From the NCBI GenBank assembly GCA_018524725.1, contig JAEUWP010000436.1, positions 310,001 to 374,000 of the forward strand: a stretch of DNA of 64,000 nt. Direction: 5' to 3'. The position numbers and the translations under genes are program-made. Below are positions 22,303 through 33,015 of this stretch, piece by piece (within the stretch, counting starts at the first letter, position 1; every line of letters starts with the position of its first letter). The notes beneath the pieces were generated by a model. The model was not told where the DNA came from, did not search any database, and saw nothing but the letters and a program-made list of their open reading frames with translations. This DNA is from Podaxis mareebaensis. Taxonomy: Eukaryota > Basidiomycota > Agaricomycetes > Agaricales > Agaricaceae.

Positions 22303-24545
22303 ATGTCGACGTCGGATCGCGGGTGTTACTCTGAGTCGGACCTCAAGGCCATGTCCAAAGAGTCTTCCCTTGATTCGATCAAACTCGAAACCTGTGGCAG
22401 TAGCAATGAGCAGAAGAGCTTCGAGAAGAGGACTATGTGGGTGTTCCCTAGGGCTCCTAACAGTCTATCAATGCTGATCACCTCTTTCGACTACATAGCC
22501 TTTGGGTTGACTTTCGGATACTGCCCCTCCTCGCTCTCCTATACTCGTTCTGTTTGATTGACAGAATCAACATGGGTGCCGCTCTCACTGCTGGAATGGG
22601 TGCTGACTTGGTCTGTTCTTTAACCTTCTGCGCCCCTCTGTTTCTGAAAGTGATATCATGTGGCTGTAGGAATTACTCAAGGGTTCACGGTACAACATCG
22701 CATCAATGATTTACTTCGTTCCCTATATCATCTTGTACGCGCCAATTCTATTTCTGGTCTTCCCTACGAGCTCAACCACCCACACTAGTCAGCTCCCTGG
22801 CAACCTTATCCTTCGAATACTCGGGGCTAGACATTGGTTAACATTCAGTGTTTTGGCATGGGGTGCTGTTCAGCTGGGTATGGGCTTTGTGACCAACTGG
22901 GGGCAGCTCACTGCTACTAGAGCCTTAATGGGAATGTTTGAGGTACAGCGGCATGTCCATTTTCGATCCTGCTATTGTATTTATAGTCATATTATAGGCT
23001 CCGTTCTTTCCTGCTATGGTTTTCCTCATCTCGACCTGGTACGTGACCATTTACGACCCCGTGACTTCAAATGACATGTCACTGGCAGGTACAAACGGCA
23101 CGAGGTTCAGAAACGGTTTGTTCACTCCAGAAAATGCACTACTACGATGAATTTACATGTACTCTAGGATGGCCATTTTCTACCTTATTTCTTTGACGAT
23201 GGGTGGTGTAAGCCCGATCCTTGCATGGGCGCTCAGTATGCTCAACGGCAAACGCCATATTGCTGGTTGGAGATGGATCTTCGTGCGTTCTGATGCGTCA
23301 TCTGAATTGGTAATACTAACCCCGCACTTTTAGATCATTGAAGGCGCCATCACTCTCTTCCTCGGGATTATTGCTTGGTTCTTCATCCCCGAATTCCCTC
23401 ATCAAAATCGTTTCTTGACCCAAGAGCAAACCGAAGTGGTGTTGAAGAGAATCGAGAAAGATCGCGGCGACTCTATTCCTGATCCTCTCACCGCAGAAAA
23501 GGTGCTCAAGCATCTAAAAGACTGGACCCTTTGGGCATATGGTGGGTATCGCACAGGCTAGCCAAGTTTTATGATTGACTCGTCATAGGTGTCATGTTCT
23601 TCTGCACCACCATGCCTGCGTGTAAGTATATCATGCCTTGTTGGGTAAAGATGGTTCTTAGCCGCCTTAGATTCTCAGGCGTATTTCATCTCCATCATCC
23701 TCAACGGCATGGGCTGGTCGCAAACGAAAGCTCTTCTCCTCGTGCGTTATCATCGTTACTACCTTCATTCCACTCTAACATCTGTACCAGAGCTCCCCAC
23801 CTTATGGACCTCCCGTTAGTAATGCTCGCAGCTCAACTCTCCAGCTGCCATCTGAGATCTGGCTTTAGATCCTTACCGTCATGCTCTCCTCGTGGTTGTC
23901 AGACAAATACAGGCACCGTAGTGGCTTCATCATCTTCAACACCCTCATCTGCATCCTTGGGCTTTGCTTGACAGCCTTTGCCAAGCAAAACGCTGTTCGA
24001 TATTTCGGTGAGCAATCCACGCCCATCTCCCAATCATTGTATTTGCTCATGTTGGACTGTTCAGGCACGTTCCTCACGAACATTGGAAACGGTGGTGCAG
24101 CCCCAGGGATCCTCGCATATGTAAGTGCACTCCCTGGCTTAATAACTGCATCTCAAGAATCGCGCCAGTCTTCCAACAATGTCGTTTCACATAGCAAACG
24201 GTAAGGCAATTGCTTCTCCGCTCTTCGGAAACTAATAGCTGGAAACAGAACTGTTCAGTCTGCCGTGACGGTTATGCTTGCCGGCCTATCGGGAATTGTA
24301 GCTACCATGGTTTTCCGCGCACAAGATGCCCCTCGGTATATCCCGGGTGAGTTGCTCGTTAATCACAATCTTTCTTTGACTGATTCCTGCCTGTAGGTAT
24401 CGCGGCGACTGTTGGCAGTCAGGTGCTGCTCATAGTGACACTCCTCATTACCTCATTCCATTTCTGGCGGCTCAATAAGCTATCACGGGAGGGAAAACTC
24501 TCGAAACCATTGGAGGACCAGCCCGGCTTCTCTTACACTCTTTAG
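22303..24545 (+). CDS. MFS transporter, ACS family (allantoate-permease-like), copy 1, 485 aa
   Basis: Plasma-membrane proton symporter of the anion:cation symporter type; substrates in the family are organic acid anions such as allantoate, nicotinate or pantothenate, and which one applies here cannot be read. Sixteen exons (first 22303-22436, last 24397-24545) join in frame to 485 residues. Family blocks are ILPLLALLYSFCLIDRINMG (TM1), FQLPGNLILRILGARHWLTF, GMFEAPFFPAMVFLISTWY, GWRWIFIIEGAITLFLGI and FPHQNRFLTQEQTEVVLKRI. The second half has AQAYFISIIL, WLSDKYRHRSGFIIFN and TNIGNGGAAPGILAY. It ends LSREGKLSKPLEDQPGFSYTL. All introns are GT-AG. A tandem paralogue lies 3.6 kb downstream with the same exon pattern. 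Confidence 0.93.
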
Positions 24546-26339
24546 AAAGGGAGCAAGCGCCTGACGAGTTCGGTGTATTTTGTGTGCATAAAGCATTAGT
24601 GTAATATCATACCATCATCATACAACCTGGTCAACTGCTAGGCGATCGCTGACGTGCTTTCGCGGACCGGGTGTAGAGCGAAAACCAATATGCTAACATC
24701 ATTAGAGTCGGTCGTAAAAGTAGACAGTTGCATAGGCATGTCTGAATATATATTATAATAGACGTCAACCTGAGAATCTCGTGTTTACACTCTGATTGCG
24801 ATGCTGGTGTGCTCGGAAACAAATAGGTAGATGTCCGGAACTTGAAAGGCTTGCGTCACCTTCATATGTCTACGAGTACCTAGGTCCCGAGATGCTATGC
24901 CATATGCTTCGTGCCTAATTGTAGTACCTCCCGCAAATCCTAGGTATATACACGGGCAGTCCGAATAGTCCAGGTTCACTGAAGTATAATAAGTCTCACT
25001 CGTTTCCTGTTGGAAAAGGGGTTTCAACCTTTCTACTTGATAAGATACGAGCAATATCGTTAGGCAAAACCGGCTCGCCAGTCGTCTCGTAGCTCGCAAG
25101 AATGATGGATACGGTCTCATGGGGGGGCCTTGGTTGACTGCAGACAGGTATAACGCTCGACTGTTCAGCCTCTGGTGTCACTGCTGATGATATCTGGTTG
25201 TGTGCATTGTAGGAGGCCACGCACCCGGACCAAATGTAGCGCAAACAGACATGTGGCCTGCCGACGGGCTACCATCCTGAGACTACGCAATAACTAGAAG
25301 CGCCGGCTCCGTCTTCAAGAGCCCCCTGCTCGGCAGCGTTTGTCATGGTCAGAGATATAAGATAGAAGGTAGCTCGTACTTATGTACGCAGTGAGAACCT
25401 TGCCAAGCAAGGGGGCTTCTTTGTCCTACATCGGTGGCTGAGGAAAGGGTGGGACATTGAGGACTTCTGCATACAAAGAAAGTACCCACACTTATCACAT
25501 GCAAGTGAGTGTCTCTTCTCCTTGTAGTATATCTCAAAAGATCCGAGCATTCATCCACTTCATTAAGAACAGGTGCGGCTTTCGGGGGTGGAAGTCAAGG
25601 CTTCTCCTTGGGAACTTTCTTCCTACCTGACAGTTAGAAAGCTGCGGATTGATTTGCGCCTCATGTTTCCAGCATGGGTTCTCAAAATTTCATTGGGCAT
25701 GATAGAGACCAGCACGGTGTGAATCTATCTTGATACATATCCCCCGGTAAATCTTTGATAATGTTGAAAATCATCACATTATTTTCATTGATGTTTTGTT
25801 ACTCCTGCCAGTCAATGATTCACCTCAGTGTATCTGCAGTCCTCACCAAGACGAACAAAAGTTTAAGTACCAGGAGCAAAGGATTACTTATATACTTTAT
25901 TGGCTGAAGCATGGATGGCGCACCGTGTCTACCAGCCTCGTGGAGTGGCTGCTCATTGTCTTAATGTCAATCCGTCTTTAACCCGCTGTTATACGGAAAG
26001 TGTGACTGGCAGAGCCCGCTCTATAGTGAGCACACAAGATACACATCAACCGATTCCGATGCTGGCCGCATGCAACCTCGCGAATCTGAAATCTAGTGCT
26101 TGCGCGTGACAGGCAAGGCAATGGAAGAAAGGATCATGTCGATCATGTCTATACAGCTGATAGGGATTAATATACAGAATAGTGTGGCAATCGGAAAATA
26201 CGCAGTTGGGCGACTGCACGAGCGAGCGGGGATGGTCGTTAGAGGCCAGAGGGTCCGCCAAGATCCAGGGCTGCGAGGCGAAAAGGGGTTCCAGACGGGT
26301 CACCGCCGTACGTCCGTCTTGACCTCACCATGTAATCGT

Positions 26340-26371
26340 CTTAACAGGAGGGGGCATTAACAGGAGGGGGC
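26340..26371. repeat. 16-bp perfect tandem duplication
   Basis: Two adjacent copies of ttaacaggagggggca, presumably replication slippage in noncoding DNA. Confidence 0.8.
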
Positions 26372-28096
26372 AGGTGGGAAATTTGCGAGTGACAACACTG
26401 TGGCCGAGTGGCTTGGCGCGATTCCGGTCCTGCGTTGAGGTGGCAAATGAGAGTCAATGGGTAAGGCATTAGGCCCGTGACTCGTCACGCTGCACAAGAA
26501 GGCACTCGGCAGACCACCAACGTCATTTTTGCTTTCACGCATTCCTTCTCTATCACTTAATTTCAGGCTGGGCATAGGCCACGCATTCATTCCGTTCATG
26601 CATCCTTTGAGCTCTTCCTGCTAGTGGGATTCCACTGATTGAAGCGAACCCTATGTCGGAACCTACTATCAGCAGACCAGGAGGATTTTTGTTTGCTCCA
26701 TTACTCATCCAGGGGTAAGCGAGCTCTGAACCCGAATTCATGAAGCGATGCAGCTTGGTGTCAATTGCGCCATGTAGTGGACTTACGGAAAGGTGTGACA
26801 ATGGTATAAGGACGACTCCAGCCTCTGATCACTTCGTGCTCGGCTTGTCGTATACATCGCAAGGCTTGAGGGGTTCGGTACTTTGAGATTGACTTAAAAG
26901 TACTTACCTAAAATAATCTATCAAGTTCCCAGGACACATTCGCACCTACGCCCAAATCGGGCTCTTCAGGTCCGTTCTTCCTCTCCTTTCCCGTCGGGAT
27001 GCAGTTGCATTTTAATGCGCAACGACACGATATGAGTCCTCGAACAACACTGGAGGCTCTGCGACTGACGAGGCAAATAGGCATCTATCGCTCGTCCAGC
27101 CAATGACAACTCAATACCTCAAGTGGCATGTCCCGTAGAACTACCACTTAAACTACGGTGTGTCCTATTGCTTCCGTTGCTTCGGTGTCACGCATTTGGA
27201 AATCCCGTCTTTTTCGGCGATTGGGTCCCAAATCCCAATTTACTGTTCGAAGACCAAACGCGACTCCTCGTCCAGAATGAAAATAGTACATACTGGACGA
27301 CTATCAGTTCTCTCTTCCTCATGATAACCATGTTCAAGGCTTTAAGGAATGGGACTGTAACCGAAGTGGGCCCTCTTCGCAGCTGCATAGCCGCACCTTG
27401 TAATTACACTCGGTCCAGACAGACATTCTCCAAGGATCGCCGCCCTTGACACCACCGCGGCGTAGGTCTACGTTTTATTCGTGAAAGACCACGGAGCGGA
27501 GTTTACTGTGCTGACACACGCTCTTCGGCACTCCATAGCAATTGAACGACGGAGGCGTCCTATCAACCTCTTTGCGTCATGATATCACTAAAAGTGAGGG
27601 CCCCTGTATCATCAAGGACATCGCAGAACCTGAAAGACCATTTGTATCACCGTGGGCAGCACAGAAGCCGAGACGCCGTCTGGCACCTACGAGCGGAACC
27701 CGAGTCTATGATGACGAGTTGGCAGCAGGACTCAGTACGTTAGCCATGCCCATACTGTGATGTTTCTTTCATCCGTTGACGAAGTATGTGCCTTAACTCA
27801 GGGGCAACAACCGTTTCTCGTTCTCCCTTTTACTGGAACAATCGATCAGAGGGGACCTTATATTCTACCCAGCCATCATAGGGTATACTAACTTTTCGGC
27901 CATCCCTTCCTTCCTGCGAGTGCAGTGATGGTGGCGGAGTTAGCTCAAAGAGGATGTGGGCGATGATTGTTGTCTGAGATCCAGAACGTCAACGTTCTTT
28001 CCCCATTCCGTTTGATCTTAATTGATCCCTGATGTGCCGGCAGGGTTATGCTTCCTAATTGGCACTCTGATCCAATGTAACAGTTACCGGACAGGA

Positions 28097-28102
28097 TATA
28101 AG
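28097..28102 (+). promoter_or_regulatory. TATA-like box of second MFS gene
   Basis: The sequence tataag lies about 55 bp upstream of the ATG at 28156, close to the TATA position of the first MFS copy. Confidence 0.4.
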
Positions 28103-28155
28103 TCCAACCATGCCTTAAAGAGGTTTCCTCGTTCCCCCCTTCCTCCCGAGTCACC

Positions 28156-30372
28156 ATGACATCCTCTAAGACTTCCATAAGCTCGGAGACCAAGGAAAAT
28201 ACCAGGAATTTCTCCAAGGACGTCAAATTGGAATGTTCTGAGGACAACCTGCTAGATTGCAGACTGGAACGTCGGACAATGTGTGTTGGTTTTTCCCTTC
28301 CCGGGTTTTGATTATTCACATTTTCCGGGCCTCGCAGCTTGCTGGTTGACCTCCGTATACTACCGTTACTTGCTGCAATATACTCTTTTGCGCTCATTGA
28401 CAGGATTAATCTGGGAGCAGCCCATACAGCAGGGATGGGGACTGATCTGGTAAATTTTGTTACATTCACTTCAAGAGGAACTGGAACCCAAGTCTGTTGC
28501 CTTTCAGCAACTCAACGTTGGCGCACGGTTCAACATTGCCACTGCCCTATACTTCCCGACATATATCATTTTGTGCGCTCAACCGGTTTTCTCTTCTTCG
28601 CGTTATCGATGAAAGTCTTCCAGCCAACTTCCCGGAAACCTTCTCCTCCACAAAGTTGGACTTCGGAACTGGATAACATTTGCTGTCATCGCTTGGGGAG
28701 CTGTCGCTTTTGGCATGGGCTTCGTCAACTCCTGGCAGCAACTAACCGTAACACGTGTGCTTCTTGGTGCTTTCGAAGTGAGTACAACACTGAGCACGGG
28801 CTATGGAGCTAATATTGACTCAAACTGCAACGCAGGCATGCTACTTCCCAGCCATGGTCCTTTTGATCTCGACTTGGCAAGTGTCTCATGTTCCTCAGTT
28901 CGGAAGGTTGGGTTAACATCATCGTTCTTCAGGTACAAACGTCATGAGGTCCAGAAGCGGTGCGCAACTTTTCGCCACGCCTTCTATCGTAAGCTGACTG
29001 CTTCTTAGGTTAGCTGCTTTTTACCTCATCTCCATCACTGCGAGTGGTGTCAGCCCCATTCTTGCGTGGGCCCTCAGCTTGCTCGATGGCAAGAGGAATA
29101 TCGCGGGTTGGAGGTGGATCTTTGTGAGTAACCACGGTCATCGCCGCTTTTCCACGTCTCTGAAACCCTGGGCTAGATAGTCGAGGGTGCCATCACCCTC
29201 TTCTTGGGTGTGTTGTGCTGGTTTTGGATCGTGGACTTCCCGCACCAGAATAAATTCCTGACCGCTGAACAAACGGCCCTCGTTATGAAGCGTATCGATG
29301 AGGATCGCGGGGATGCCGTTCCCGACGAATTGACTACCAAGAAAGTTCGGATATATCTTTGCGATTGGAAGCTTTGGGCGTATGGTGAGTTTTTCCGAAT
29401 GTGACGGCCAAGTCTCGTACGCGAGTGAATGACAAATCTCCGAAGGAATCATGTTCGTCTGCACTACAATGCCTGCCTGCAAGTACTCGTGTTATTCCTG
29501 TTGGTTTTCTCGGCTCATGGCATCTGCTAGATGCTCAGGCCTACTTCATTTCTATTATTCTGAAGGGCATGGGGTGGGATAGCACTCGTGCTCTGCTTCT
29601 GGTATGGAACACGGTCTCTCGGCAACGACAACGTAGTGCTGATTATGTCGTTTAGAGTGCTCCCCCTTATGGACCGCCTGTATGCTGTTTTCCGCACACC
29701 ACTCCATACGGCACTAACAGCTAAAAACAGATCATCACCTGCATGTTCTTCTCTTGGCTTTCGGACAAGTACAAACATCGCAGTTCATTTATCTACATTC
29801 AAGGCCTCATGTGTCTTGTCGGACTTGTGTTGACCGCCTTTGGAGGCAGACCCGGTGTTAGATATTTCGGTAGTCAACCCCATCGTATCTTCACGTAACT
29901 AATGGCTGACATTTACCCTTTGACCCCTAGGGACCTTCTTGACTAATGCGGGCAACGTCGGGACTATTCCTGGCATCTTAGCCTGGGTATGTACCAATCC
30001 AGACCCCAATACCTTCAAGCGAGGACTAACTAGTTCACTAGTCATCTAACAACGTCGTCTCGCATAGCAAGAGGACGGTGCAGAGCGCAATGACGGTCAT
30101 GCTTGGCGGCATTGGCGGCATCTTAGCCACGGTAACCTTCCGTACCCAAGACGCGCCGCGTTACCTCCCTGGTTCGTCGCTGATCTTCTAACGTTATGAT
30201 ACAATATCTAATCCCCTAACCAGGTCTGGCAGTCTCAATCGGATCACAAGTCCTCCTCATCATCGTCGCCACCATCGTCCTAGTTTACAACTGGAGAATG
30301 AACAAACTATCTCGGGAAGGAAAGCTTTCTGGGCCCATAGAGGGACAGCCAGGATTTTTCTATACCCTCTAA
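28156..30372 (+). CDS. MFS transporter, ACS family (allantoate-permease-like), copy 2, 482 aa
   Basis: Tandem paralogue of the transporter at 22.3 kb, with the same family role. Fifteen exons: 28156-28280, 28338-28449, 28508-28572, 28624-28777, 28836-28876, 28933-28959, 29009-29123, 29177-29384, 29446-29478, 29531-29601, 29656-29679, 29731-29869, 29931-29986, 30042-30171 and 30224-30372. Internal exon lengths equal those of copy 1 (112, 65, 154, 41, 27, 115, 208, 33, 71, 24, 139, 56 nt). The exception is the 130-nt exon, which equals copy 1's 32+98 nt, so one intron differs. Two introns (28877-28932 and 29479-29530) start with gcaagt instead of GT. It ends LSREGKLSGPIEGQPGFFYTL. The N-terminus differs from copy 1, as expected for a cytosolic tail. 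It reads as intact. Confidence 0.92.
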
Positions 30373-32164
30373 AATGATGCCCTCGTAACTTATCTTTGTA
30401 TAATAGTGCCCTCATATTGAAAATTTTAATACTACACAATAGCGATGCTAACAGCTCCTGTCCACTTAGCATGACCCTAGTGTTGCCCTAACGGCTTAAG
30501 TGCTTTCGAAGCAGCTGTCAATTAACCCTCACCCAGTCAAGCCAAGGCAGACGCCACAAACATGAAATTTAGCCATTTAATTATTGACCGCTCACAGGGA
30601 AATGGAACAAATAACCCCATTCTTCCCCGAGGTTAAGATTAGGCTTTTTATATCAATTAGGCAAGTTATGCCTTAGCAAATGCCCGATATCAAATTGCCA
30701 CATGCATTTGAAAGATGTCGATGGATAAGCGCTAAGCTCTCGGTGCTAGTCCCACGAGTCGACATGATGGGTGTTAATGGGAATAACGGATGGTGGTGGC
30801 TGACTTGAGTCGGGGTGGCACAGGGACTTGAGGGGATTGAAGGGAAATGAACGGGGGTCGCGTGGCGTGGATTCGGGTGAATCAAAGAACTTAGCAAGGT
30901 ACATTGGTTTGTCGGGGAAGCGATTATGGGCGTGCTAAGGTTGCGACAGCGGCGTATTGTTTTCTGCGTAGTGGGGACAGGCACATGGGGATTGTGAGGA
31001 GGTAAGTTTTACAAAAAAGGAGGACCCTACGCTTCGCAGTAATGGAAGGCTCTGCCTATCGCCTCCTTACCATCATGATTCTAGTTTGTGCATCCCTCAG
31101 CCGCGAATCCTAGCACGACGGCCGCAAATTTCGGAAGGGTTACCACCAAGGACTGCGCCTGCTTGGGTGAGGGATGGGGTGGACGGCGATCCATATCAAG
31201 GAGGATGTCGCCTGTATAATCATCAGCAATCTATTCTCGTTGAAGACGGGCAGTCAAACAGTGACTGCCGCCCGAAATCTCGCAGCACATATGTCGTGTC
31301 TGGTGAAGATGTTATTACATAATGTTTGGTCATACTGCTGAACATTCCAACTCCCATGATGGAGGTAACAACACACCTCGGAGCGAGCCTTTCTACAAAC
31401 ACGGTCCGAGGCACTCCATGTTTAAAACTGCCGTTGCGACCGGTGTGGGCTGGATCACGTTCGGTGCGTTTCAAGGGCGCAGAAACCCAAGAAAGTCACT
31501 TCATATCACCGCTCTCCATGATATGTGATCGATATGATGTATCGTTGGGATCCATCACCCTGAAACAACAGGAGCCCAGGTATACCCAAGTCCCAAGTCC
31601 CATTGCAAGCGGAACAACCAGAAAAGATATCAGCATTCACTTGAAACGAGCAAGCATCATGATCAATCCAAGTCTGCACCGGCGATAGTATCTACCAGAT
31701 AACGTCCGCTGGTGAAATTTTGGCAAGAGGCCAAGACCAACGTATCACGCGTGTGCGTGATCGTCCGCGCACTCGCTACTACTCGCTAGCGCCGATCAAA
31801 ACTCCGATTTTCGGTTGAAAGCTGGGGTAAGGAGTTGGCACTGGTCATTTAGAACTTGTGGGTCGGCTGAGGACCGCGCAGGAGGAAAACAAATCACTGC
31901 AAAAGGGGGAACTTTAAACCCAGACAAAACCATTAGTTCCTCTCACACCTGACTTTTGCTGATAATTAGTCTTGTAGGGCATACACAAGTGATATCATTA
32001 GCCACATACAAGGTTAAACTACGGCTGCGTGTGCGGTGGCCCAGGGTTAACATAAGCGTCGGACTCCGAAATTCGTGCTGGGTGTTGTCAGAAATCTCCA
32101 CTGGTTGCTCATTGTTGTGAACGGCCTCAGCTTCAAATGATGCCCTTGGATTTGATTTACCACC
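30373..32164. other. Gene-poor region, 1.8 kb
   Basis: No coding pattern found. Short frames on both strands are out of phase with any plausible splice chain. The left end is the 3' region of the second MFS gene. Confidence 0.5.
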
Positions 32165-33015
32165 ATGGCAGACCTCACGCGTTCCCTGAAATCGGCAAGT
32201 GACTGGACTGAAAATGAGTTCCTTGCATATGATATCAAGGTCGTAGGCGAAGACGTGACCACCTTTTTGGGCAATCCCATTAGCAACTTGCCTGTACCCC
32301 TCTGTAACCCCCGATCGATCCCATCATCCTCAATAGTCTTGACAGACCCCAAGGACCGATATCCAAATCCACCCGACTCTTCTTCCGTTACTTGAATGAC
32401 GCCATGATGTAATTTTCCCCAGGTCCGCTGCGTAATGAAATCCGCCGCTGACGATTTCGCCATGTTTCTCCTGGGTTGGTTGGACTATGGTGAACCCGAA
32501 CGTGCTATACATCAAAGGCTGGAGATTGGCTTTATAATGAGTGGCGCACGGTTTGATGCCAAGTCGGATATCTGTATTTTGGATGTCGACGACTGCCTTC
32601 TTATCCAGGAGAACAGGGCAAGTATGACAGGACAATGCGATGCGCCATCAACCATACTAATTTTTAGTGTAAGACGTCTTTTAACAACCCAGAGCCTCCG
32701 CTCATTGCCGAGGCGATTGCGGCAATTTATGAAAATAACAAGCGTCGCAGGCAACCAGGACTAGCAACCGCGCCGGCCAGAGTATTTGCAGGAATCACTT
32801 TGACTAGAACAGCTCCGATATTTTACAGGATCCCCATCACTGCAGAGCTCCTTCAATGCGTTATAACCGCACAATTCCCTTCCCGAAGAACCGTTGTCCA
32901 CAGGCCCATACCTCATGTACCTAACGTTACCACATTTTTCAAAAAAGGGGTGCTACCGTCGGAGAGTAGGCGCATTATTCTCCGGTGTTATGAAGCTTTT
33001 AAACGCTTTGTTTAA
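32165..33015 (+). pseudogene. Nuclease-like basidiomycete family, copy 1, two compensating frameshifts
   Basis: Belongs to a common basidiomycete family of unknown function. It starts MADLTRSLKSASDWTENEF and continues in one frame to about 32308. The family-like text (PIDPIILNSLDRP, RLFFRYLNDAMM) then runs in another frame until about 32410, after which the first frame resumes (MKSAADDFAMFLLG). A lost C in the run 32308-32312 and an extra T near 32410 explain this. A GC-AG intron (32618-32667, gcaagt) follows QEN-R, and the last exon 32668-33015 reads IAEAIAAIYENNKRRR, FAGITLTRTAPIFYRIP and RRIILRCYEAFKRFV. The D-x-C then Q-E-N-R pattern aligns with D...QEDK of relatives. The two halves share one frame, so splicing out 36 nt (32386-32421) is an alternative to pseudogene status. 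Confidence 0.65.

Larger units (their letters stand above)
24546..28155. other. Gene-poor region between the tandem MFS genes
   Basis: No gene was found in 3.6 kb. Small open frames do not resemble proteins and do not splice together. A 16-bp perfect tandem duplication lies at 26340-26371. A tRNA-like string near 26400 lacks a T arm. A TATA-like tataag at 28097 serves the second MFS gene. Confidence 0.5.

Noticed and set aside
26395..26470. tRNA-Ser/Leu-like A-box string (tggccgagtgg)
   Set aside because: No matching acceptor stem, anticodon stem or T-arm (GGTTCRA) could be placed downstream.
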